DNA from: Gelatoporia subvermispora B
Taxonomy: Eukaryota; Basidiomycota; Agaricomycetes; Polyporales; Gelatoporiaceae
Assembly (NCBI GenBank): GCA_000320605.2
Contig: KB445794.1
Coordinates: forward strand, 2,307,052 to 2,371,051
DNA: 64,000 nt
Reading direction: 5' to 3'
Shown here: piece by piece, positions 55,795 through 64,000 of the stretch
How the letters are laid out: every line of letters begins with the position of its first letter
Numbering within the stretch: the first letter of the stretch is position 1
Made by a program: the position numbers and the translations under genes
The notes under the pieces: generated by a model
Seen by the model: only the letters and a program-made list of their open reading frames with translations
Database searches by the model: none
Told to the model about the DNA's origin: nothing

Positions 55795-57387
55795 ATGCCC
55801 ATCCTCCCTCTTCTAAATGATGACTGCTCGCTCGCAGTGGCCGCCCATCTCGATAGATCCTCCCTTCTGTCCCTCGCACGCATATCACGCGCTGCAGCCC
55901 CCGCGTTATGGCCGTGTATCGTCCGTAGAGTCTCACTCGCCCGGAACGCTCAACAGGTCCATGCATTCTGCACGTTCGTCCTCGCGCACTCCCTCGCCGG
56001 CTGCGTGCGCCGTCTACGCATCCAGCGGGAAGCGTTCTACGCTATTGGGAGCGATCCCTCCTACATGAGCGACGACGAGCCCCAGCCCAGCATCTTTGCT
56101 AGTGTACTGGCGGATGTCCTCGAGCGGGCGACGCATCTGGAGGAGCTCGAGATGTCTGGCATAGAGGTGCTCGTTGAGTTGGACGCTCGCATCGCAGCCG
56201 CACTCATCGCCCACCCTCCCACCGCGAAGCTCAAGGTCACAGGCATCTCCGACAAGGCCTTCACCATGCTCGGCGCCATGCGTGCACCACCTGACCTGGA
56301 GCTAGAGCCCGCCCCCAAGTTCAACAGCAGGCTCGTCCGCGATCTCGAGTCTGGTGCGTGTGTTGCGCCATTGCTTGCGCAAAACGCTGTGCGTTTCCAT
56401 CAGTTGGGCCTCCACGGACTCCTTTCTCGTTGGCTCGCGGCCGCTAGTACGCCCCTCGCGCTCGTCTTCCCCCACGTGCACACGCTCAATGTTTTCCCGC
56501 TGGACATGCCGCTGCGCCAATGCGCTGTGACGTTCCCAAACCTGCGCTGCTTCGCCGCCCAGTGGTCCGAATCGGCGATACAAGGTGACAACGTTCCCAA
56601 CAAGGCGCTCTGGCCCGCGCTGCGCTCGCTCGCAGGCCACTCCGAGCTGGTTGTGCCCCTCATGCGGCACCACTCACACGTGCGCAGGATGGTCCTGTTC
56701 GATAGGTACCACCTCGACCCCGGTGACGAGTTCACGGAACTCTGTGCGCTGATGGCAGAGCGCCCGATCACGAGCCTGTCCCTCTCCGTTGACTTCCTCC
56801 CACAGCTTGAAGATATTCCACAGGACTCGATCGACTGGCTCGTCTCGCGGCGCATATCGCCGGATACATTCTGGAGCCAGCTCGCTGGCGCTGTACCTGC
56901 CGCTCAGTTCATCTCCATCCAGTTCCGGCGGCCAGAGACGTACCCCGGAATCGCAGCCGATACGCTCAAGCTGGTAAGTCCTCGCAGGATCCACCGCAAT
57001 GAGCTACGACTTAGAAGTGAATCTTAGCTTACAGATAGTACTATATCCGCTCTTGGCACCCTACTCAACTTGGTCTACGTCTCCTTCGGCCTGCGTGGCT
57101 ACTCCTGGCCGCCCAAGCCGCACGATCTCGGTATGGCGCCTGATGGCGTACGGCACCCCTCGCCGGTAGAGGTCGTCTCGGCCTGGTTCGAGCAGTGCCC
57201 CGCACTGGAATACGTTGAGCTAGATCTACAGATAGACGGCTGGACGAAAACATGGTGGCATCGCGAGCCGGTGTACCCGACTGTGCCAATGCTAGAGGGG
57301 GTGCGTGCGGCGTATCGCGTCGTGCCTGTCATAGAGGAGGAGGGGTTACAGGCGAGAGAGGACATTGATTGGGATGGGTGTCGGTGA
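55795..57387 (+). CDS. F-box-like family protein FB7 (intact)
   Basis: Exon 1 55795-56973, exon 2 57028-57387; intron 54 nt, GTAAGT...TTAG, phase 0. The acceptor at 57027 rather than the later CAG at 57034 was chosen because only it gives LTDSTISALGTLLNLVYVSF, matching ITHETVASLDALPELRYLAL of paralogues. About 512 residues. N-terminus MPILPLLNDDCSLAVAAHLDRSSLL, then VSLARNAQQVHAFC, IAAALIAHPPTAKL and TFPNLRCF; C-terminus YVELDLQ, TKTWWHREP and EEEGLQAREDIDWDGCR. More divergent from FB2-FB6 and nearer to FB1. G/C-rich third positions and no breaks suggest it is functional. Confidence 0.85.
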
Positions 57388-57994
57388 GTAGTATGTGCTT
57401 TGGATGCTGCGGGTTGTGAGTGGAGGGGAATACCGGAATATGGAGACAGGTCTAGCGCGTACTGCGACTTGAGCTGTTTGTCTTTTCCTGTCCCTCTGCT
57501 TATCCGAAGTACCTCTTTAAAATCGACTCATAGTCGCAAGCGTGATGTTGGGCTTTGTGAGTGTGGTCGGGCCATACAAGCTATCCGCAGGGGTCTGAAA
57601 ATGCACCGGCACTGCACGATCTAGATAGTTTCTTCTGCTCCCGTTATGCACCCCTCGTCCAAAGTCATTAGCTTAAGATGAAATTGCCTCAAGCGCTGAA
57701 CAAGACGCTTCGAGGCACTACACGCCGTGCGATGCGGTGCTGGGACCGGAAGTTCAACCAGACAACATAAGCAGTATAAACAAGACCGATGAAGTGAGCA
57801 CAGCAGCGCCGACACAGCAGATGTCACCGAGAACGTCGAGCGCGGTCATTGTGGTGGCGAGCAAGACGCGAGAGCCGGCGTCTCCGACGTTGCTCTAGTC
57901 GTCCAGCACCTCGCCAGCAGCGGCTGCTGCTGCTGCCCTCCCACCTCCTCTCTTCATCTCAAGCATCTAGAGGACCTTTTACGACTCATCCACG
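57388..57994. other. Promoter-side spacer of the Cdc4-like gene
   Basis: 607 nt, no gene seen. Confidence 0.45.
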
Positions 57995-60338
57995 ATGTCG
58001 GACGAACCATCGTCGACGTTGTACATGCCTATCATCTCTCCACCGACTCCCGCACCATCGCCGACTCCAGCACATGCATCTCTTGTCCCCGCATCATCTC
58101 TTAACGACCCAATCTATCTCGCACGCTCTCAATTTGCTTCGTTGGACTCGATAAGCCGCCGTATGTTCTTATCTGCTGTCGTGGATGAATGTTCGCAGGA
58201 GGAGCTGCTATTCGTATCAACCAAGGTTGCACCTCTCCTCAGACGAGATTTCCTGAGGGATCTTCCACTAGAACTTGCACTCCACATCATCAGCTTCCTG
58301 GACGACCCTCAGTCGCTAGCCCGGACGAGTAGGGTGAGCAGATACTGGAACCGCCTCCTCGCCGACGACTGGATCTGGCGACGCCTCTGTCGGGTGCACG
58401 GCTTCACTGACGGCCTCGAGAATCCCATCAAGGAAGACCCGATCACACAAGAGTCGAGGTTTAACGAAGACCAGCGGTTGATGGAGGAGGACATGCGTGA
58501 TGACGATGATGTAGCCAACATGCTGATACCGATCTCGCCGTCGCCCTCGCAGTCATCGCCATCAACCTCAGCGGGCCCATACAAACGACATTCTATGCCA
58601 TCTTATCCGTCACATCCGCCTACTAGGGAGCCGCTCACTGGGCCGACACGACTTCCTCCGGGAATATCAGCGTATGAGCATTTTAAATACGAATACGCCA
58701 CTAGTAAGTCACCCATTTCCTGCGCTGTTCATCCCGCTCATAGTACGGTGCCCACCGTCGATAGCCAAGAACTGGCTCCGTGGAGGCAAACTCCTCCGAA
58801 TACACCGCGTGCCCCTCCTCTCGCACCAACCACCCATCCAACCCGGCCCTACCCCCGTCGCGCTCCCCCTGCCCTCAACCGCCACCCCAACGTCCGTTGC
58901 GCTCGACGAGTCCTGGCTTGTCGTCGGACTTGCCAACAGCCGCGTCCTCGTCTTCAGCGCGCGCACGGGCGTCCTCAGCCGCACATTAGTCGGGCACCAG
59001 TCGGGTGTTTGGGCTGTTGCGCTCATTCGCGGTGGCGGAAGCGGCGAGGGCGCGGGTGCAGCGGCGCACGAGTCGGAAGAGGTTGACATCGCGATGGATG
59101 TCGACTCGCCGGAGATCGTCCCGGATCCTGGCCCTGAGGGGAGGAAGCAGCAGCCTGATGCATCGCGCGATCCAGGCGCGGACGCGCCCGAGGACGTTGC
59201 ACCTGAGCATCTTGTCCCTCCGACGCTGCGTCAGGCCTTGGGGCTAGAGAGGTCGCCAGGGAAATCGAGGTGGGGGCGTCCGAAGTCTGCGTCGCAGCAG
59301 CTTGCGCAAGAGAAGACAAAGAGGCGGGACCCGCTTCCGAGGCTGTACCCGGAGAAGCCGAGCGATCCTGCGGGAGCGTCGGACGGGTGGGGGCAACCGA
59401 ACTCGCTGGTGGTCAGCGGAGGGTGCGACAAGGTCCTGCGGGTGTGGGATGTCAAGTCTGGGTGAGTACATGCCTACGCGCTGGAAGATATTGGTGGCTG
59501 ATGATGCGGTACGCACAGCTACTGCATCTATGAACTCCGTGGGCATACCTCAACTATCCGGTGTCTCAAGGTGCTGCATGGACGCCCGATCGCCGTCTCT
59601 GGCTCGCGAGACAGGAGCGTGCGCGTGTGGGATGTGCAGCGCGGGCGGGCATTGCGCGTCCTGACCGGCCACGAGCAGAGCGTACGCTGTCTAGACGTAT
59701 TCGGGAACCGGGTGGTGAGCGGGAGCTACGACTGCACATGCCGTGTATGGGACGTCGACACGGGCGAGTGTTTGCATGTCCTCAGCGGGCACTTCAACCA
59801 GATCTACTCGGTCGCGTTCGATGGCGTGCGGATCGCGTCGGGTGGGCTAGACACAACAGTGCGAGTGTGGGACGCCAATACAGGGTACGTTCACTTGCAC
59901 CTTTCTTCGTGCCGTTGTACTTACTATGATGGCTCGCGCAGCGAATGCCTCGCACTCCTGCAGGGCCACACCGCGCTTGTCTGCCAGTTGCAGCTCTTGC
60001 CAACGATGCTCGCAACAGGTGGCTCGGATGGCCGCGTCATCACGTTCTCCCTCCGCTCAGCGTCGTTTGGCATCTTGCAGCGGCTTGCGGCGCATGACTC
60101 CTCCGTCACGGGACTACAACTCGACGAGCGGCTCCTCGTCACCTGCGGGAACGACGGGCGCGTGCGGCTCTTCCAGTTCGACCGCGAGACGGAGCTGTGC
60201 GAATACGTCCGCGAGCTGAGCGACCCGAGCGAGAGCGTATGGAAGGTAGCATACACGCGCGAGACGCTCGTCGTGATATGCAAGCGCGGGGGGAAGACCG
60301 TGATGGAGATTTGGAGTTATAAGCCGGATCTTTCATGA
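57995..60338 (+). CDS. Cdc4/Fbw7/Pop1-like F-box-WD40 protein
   Basis: Four exons, 57995-58703, 58765-59461, 59519-59884 and 59942-60338, all in phase, 722 residues. After a Ser/Pro-rich N-terminus comes FLRDLPLELALHIISFLD, PQSLARTSRVSRYWNRLL and DWIWRRLC, a full F-box (about residues 85-135). Then KNWLRGG leads into about seven WD40 blades: HQSGVWAVAL, CDKVLRVWDVKSG, SGSRDRSVRVWDVQRG, SGSYDCTCRVWDVDTG, SGGLDTTVRVWDANTG, GGSDGRVITFSL and CGNDGRVRLFQF. This is the layout of yeast Cdc4, fission yeast Pop1/2 and human FBXW7, SCF receptors that bind phosphodegrons of cell-cycle regulators. A 120-residue acidic/charged insert separates the first blade from the second. Intact, G/C-biased, not part of the local F-box family. 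Confidence 0.92.
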
Positions 60339-61685
60339 TGTCCAGGGAGAAGTGCTGCGCAGATTGTGCGTACGACCCCCGGACTGCTCCTTTTGCCGTC
60401 GTGTGGGGTGCCTTGACGCCAACTATCTTGATCCGACGAGCCTGGTATTGATAGCTCCAGCGGATGTATACTGCAGGACTACTAGAATTGCACTGCCTTA
60501 CGCGAGTTCTCGTAGATCTTAACATGTTGAGAATTCAATCCACGTTATCGGCAGTACCTTCAGATGTCCATGTGCACAGAGACGAATCTAGCAGGCCGAT
60601 AGTCCAGTTCCAGTCCAGATGATGTAGCTGGAGGAGTTACTTCTCTCCCGCTCGGGCAGTCCCTGACCAACACAGCCACGGACATAGCCAAAGGCGATAG
60701 CGAGACCATCTATTGATTGACGTCGGAGCCGGTACGTGTGGGGCGTTGATTCTGTCACGGTTCTGACAGCGGTGATCCGTGTCAGTCGTCCATGACGAAG
60801 TACATACCCAGGATCATACGAACGAGGCGACGGTTCTTGGGCACATAGACAATTGTCAATATAGATCCATAGAGAGCTTTTCCTGGACAGGAACGAGTCC
60901 ACCTCGATATCAAGTCATCTGGACCGTCAAACTCACTGTCGTGCGCGCCACTCCAAGGTAGACAGAGTCCCATTGCATTTCTCCCAGAGTCCAACATCCA
61001 AAGGTCGGTGCAGTCCGTCTGGGTTTGTGGCCAGAGCCAGATATAGATTCCAGCCTAATGCATCGTAGTCCCAGATACATCCAAGAAGAACTTCTCGACA
61101 GGCGAAGTCTGGTCGCGATTGTAGCGCGAACCGAGCAGTTGAGCCGAAACTGCAGGGCGCGGACACAGAACACTAGAGGTCCATGGGAATGCAAGAGGTT
61201 GAGCGACAAATTTCACAGCATGAGGTCGAGTGACTGTTGGGAAGAGCCTTGCGGTGCGTCAGGCGAGTTGACGCTACAATCTCCTGACAGCGAGCGCTCT
61301 CCTTCCTTCCCTAGCACTCTCATGGAACACCACCTGGGCGGTGTGTTGCTAACAATTCTGCACAAGCTAGAACCATGTCAGCTGACTTCGTAAACTGTAT
61401 CTCTGCGAAAAACCTCTGCACCAGCACTGAGATGCCAGAGCGAGAGTCAGGAGTCCTCGGGCATATGAAACATATGACGGAGCTCTCGGCTGAACGCCCC
61501 CGACCTTGTCTGCACCGCCCTTCGGGCCGATCGTGTTCACATTTCGTTAAGCACGGGAGCCCTTTATATTAACGACCTTGCTACAAACAGGGTCTCGAGC
61601 CTTGCTTCCTCTAGTCCTATCTAGATCCTCCGTTGCAGACTGCTCAGGCTTCCTGCATGTTTGTGACTCGCGACACAGCTCAACA
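60339..61685. other. Intergenic
   Basis: About 1.35 kb. Minus-strand frames near 60780-61170 (NRRLVRMILGMYFVMD; DYDALGWNLYLALATNPDG) faintly resemble parts of fungal 7-TM DUF6533 proteins and might be a remnant of a paralogue. Not enough for a call. Confidence 0.3.
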
Positions 61686-63072
61686 TGCAAAATGCGACTA
61701 TCCATGACGTCCAATTGACTGTTTTTGACCGAGTCGCTTTCGAGAGTGCATTCCAGTCTCAGGAGTCGAGCCGCAGCATTGGTCAGTAACCAGACTTGCA
61801 GTCCGTTAATTAGACATCTGACAATTGATCGATGGTGGTAAAGCTGCAGCTTTGTGCGTACTCTCGTACGATATCCTGCTTACCACAAGGGCGGAGGTAT
61901 GCTGAGTCCGTCTTTACGGCAACGATAGCGTGTACTGATGCGTTTGTACTGTTCTAGGTCGAGCATATGTGGCTGTAAGTACTCAATCTGGGTCACCTTG
62001 GGCGGTATTCGTCTCAGGCCACTTGCGAAGATCACCATGGGCTCGCACCAAAATCCTCTACTTCTTCATCCGATACTATCCCATGTTGGCACTTATGTAT
62101 GCCGCTCTTCATCTCGTTGTCTCGTCAGATCAGGGTTGACTGAATCTCAGGCCAGTCTCCTCATTGCGCGTCGCTCGATGAGCTGCCAGGAATGGCTACT
62201 CTTGGAGGGAATATCTGCGCTACTACTTGAAATCGCGGTAGAGCTTACCCTGATACTTCGAAGTAAGCCATTTCTTCTGAGTCGCACACCGGGACGTTGC
62301 TGAACCCCTGCAGTCTATGCGATGTACGGTGGTAACAGGAGACTCATGAACCTGATGATGTCCTGCTTCGCAATCCAGATCGCGATCATGGCTATTGGGC
62401 TAGGTCTCGGTGTTCCGAAGATCATGGCAAGCTCTCTATGCATCGAGACGTCATTCCCGGTGGGTTTGGTAATCTACAGGCAAGTATAACGGCCCCTCCG
62501 AACCCCTGTTACCTTCCGGAGATCTCATCCTCCTCCAGCGCTGTCTCTATAATCTATGAGACTTTTCTCTTCGGCCTTACAATGGCAAGATATGTCAAAG
62601 CGATGCGTAACGGTTGGTCAGATGTCGCATTACTGTCGGTCCTGGTTCGCGACGGAGCTTGGGCATTCGTCATCATATTTAGTACGGCGTAATTTTGAAT
62701 CCATTCGATACTCTCTAACATGCTTGTGACAGTCATTATGATTATCAATACCCTCCTATTCACCATTGCGCCTGCAACGCTAGCTGCGATAGGTTTCCCG
62801 TGAGTTGTGCTACTGCCTCGGGAGTAGCTGATAAATCAATTCCCTGGTCGTATTCCGCAGCTGGCTGCTAGCGCTGTTGGGCGCCGTCGTAAGTGTATCT
62901 CTGATCCGCGCTCTTGCATCTCCTCATGGCTGTACTACAGGGACCTCGTCTGATCACAAACCTGCGCGCGCAAGCGCAGAACAACGCCTGCCCGTCTTCC
63001 GTGAGCCAGGTTGACTTCAGCATGCCGACAGACCTGTATTCGCCCATCGTCGACGACGACATCGATCCGTGA
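61686..63072 (+). CDS. DUF6533-type fungal 7-TM membrane protein
   Basis: Multi-exon gene beginning MQNATIHDVQLTVFDR. The DUF6533 hallmark is assembled over short exons: AAALCVLSYDILLTTRAE, VEHMWLSPWARTKILYFF and IRYYPMLALM. Membrane segments follow (WLLLEGISALLLEIAVELTL; LMNLMMSCFAIQIAIMAIG; VLVRDGAWAFVIIF; MIINTLLFTIAPATL). The tail is hydrophilic (SQVDFSMPTDLYSPIVDDD), stop 63070-63072. The family is large in Agaricomycetes and of unknown function, probably plasma-membrane sensors or receptors. One internal junction (after LALM, about 62095-62150) was not resolved, so a small defect there cannot be excluded. Confidence 0.75.
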
Positions 63073-63358
63073 TTGAGATAATCCGACAAATCGCGATAAA
63101 ATCCCAGCATCCGCTACCGCATACTGGACATGGTATAGTACAGTAATATAATTCGAGAACGGAGGGACTCACTCACATAAACAAGCTCGTTTGGGAGTTT
63201 ATACGGATCACGCGTGATGCAATAATATACACAGAGAGCAATGCATGGACAACGAGACATCTTCAAAATGCATGAAGTCGTAGCAATAGTGCAGGAGCAG
63301 TGGCAAAGATGATACAGCAAAGAATGACACGCCCGAACAGATCATCAGTTGCTCCCTC

Positions 63359-63892
63359 TCAGAAGAAGTCGTCATCGTAGCCGCCGTAACTGTGCGTCTG
63401 GAACGACGGTCCCGACCGGAACCCGCCGTTGAACCCGCCACCAAATCCACCGCCACCGCCGCCACCGCCGCCGTGGAACTGCGCAAAGAGCTCAGACAGG
63501 TCCATGGGGCGCATACCATTCATGCCACCCATACCCGAGCTCGACATGCCGTCCTCGTCTTCGCCCAGATCGTACCGTTGCCTGCGGGCGGGGTCGGAGA
63601 GGACTGAGTGCGCCTCAACAACCAGCTTGAACTTCTCTTCGTCTCCTCCCTGCGGACGCGCGCGGTTAGCCAGCCGCACCGGCGGTACGAACACAATCTG
63701 CTCACCTTGTCCGGGTGGTGCTTCAAACTCTCGCGGCGGTACGCCTTCTTGATCTCGACGTCCGTGCACTCGCGCGTGAGGCCGAGGATCTTGTAATAAT
63801 CCTTCGTCTTGCTGCGCTTGAGGTCCGCCTCGGCCTTCTTGAGTTCTGTGCGCAGCGAGCGCACATCCGCGTCGCTCCCCTCGAATTCGGCC
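63359..63892 (-). pseudogene. DNAJC7-like TPR/J-protein, 3' part only, cut by the telomere
   Basis: C-terminal part of an Hsp40 co-chaperone. Exons 63706 and upward and 63649-63359 are separated by a 56-nt intron. Product landmarks are ELKKAEADLKRSKTKDYYKI, KKAYRRESLKHHPDK with the essential HPD, EEKFKLVVEAHSVLSDP, RRQRYDLGED and a Gly-rich tail ending YGGYDDDFF. The linker before the J domain (LKRSKTKDYYKILG) matches DNAJC7/TTC2-type proteins, which carry about nine TPRs upstream. Here the open frame runs straight into the telomere repeat at 63892/63893, so the TPR part and the promoter are missing from this end. The stretch has no start codon of its own before the J domain. Confidence 0.85.
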
Positions 63893-64000
63893 TTAGGGTT
63901 AGGGTTAGGTTAGGGTTAGGGTTAGGGTTAGGGTTAGGGTTAGGGTTAGGGTTAGGGTTAGGGTTAGGGTTAGGGTTAGGGTTAGGGTTAGGGTTAGGGT
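63893..64000 (+). repeat. Telomere, (TTAGGG)n
   Basis: About 18 units of TTAGGG reading toward the right end, the orientation of a G-strand 3' end. One unit near 63905 is a 5-mer (TTAGG). The tract follows coding DNA directly with no subtelomeric spacer. Confidence 0.97.

Noticed and set aside
57995..60338. Cdc4-like gene counted as another member of the local F-box family
   Set aside because: Canonical F-box plus WD40 blades, different exon layout and none of the WWRRQP or DWDGCR signature.
63893..64000. Short regular repeat considered as a CRISPR array
   Set aside because: Units are contiguous TTAGGG without spacers, at a chromosome end in a eukaryotic sequence.

Overview
The window looks like the right-hand end of a nuclear chromosome of a filamentous basidiomycete (Agaricomycetes, Polyporales-like). 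The evidence is short GT-AG introns of about 50-65 nt, genes with homologues typical of wood-decay basidiomycetes (DUF6533 7-TM protein, CBM20 alpha-amylase, ACS-family permease, fungal F-box repertoire), and a terminal (TTAGGG)n tract in the orientation expected at a right telomere (63893-64000).

Layout. 0.4-5.7 kb: two members of a fast-duplicating F-box-like family (FB1 minus, FB2 plus), a truncated LINE and an F-box relic. 6.1-14 kb: a secreted alpha-amylase gene (minus) split by a complete Ty1/copia retrotransposon with identical LTRs, then a divergent RBM18-like RNA-binding gene. 16.2-17.5 kb: a 5'-truncated F-box copy. 18-20.2 kb: an ACS-type permease. 22-34.6 kb: a tandemly amplified locus coding for proteins with an N-terminal helical domain resembling fungal MLKL-NTD/HeLo-like domains, a protein-kinase-like domain and an acidic Ser-rich tail. 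One copy looks intact, one is decaying and one is a relic. 35.8-36.8 kb: a Ser/Pro-rich hypothetical. 38-57.4 kb: F-box members and relics interleaved with two copies of a fungal Ubl-RING gene (one intact, one dead), a small expansin/RlpA-like secreted protein and a tRNA-Ile. 58-64 kb: single-copy-type genes (Cdc4/Fbw7-like F-box-WD40, DUF6533 membrane protein), then a DNAJC7-like gene cut off by the telomere.

Reading of the whole: this is a subtelomere where housekeeping genes lie between rapidly duplicating and decaying families. The F-box family, the Ubl-RING family and the Cdc4-like gene all relate to ubiquitin-dependent substrate selection. The kinase family has the layout expected of fungal regulated-cell-death or self/non-self genes. 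Decay is visible in all stages: an intact gene, a single late nonsense codon, a multiply broken copy, and a fragment. Exon boundaries were inferred by hand from splice signals and reading-frame phase, and from comparing paralogues within the window. No database search was possible.
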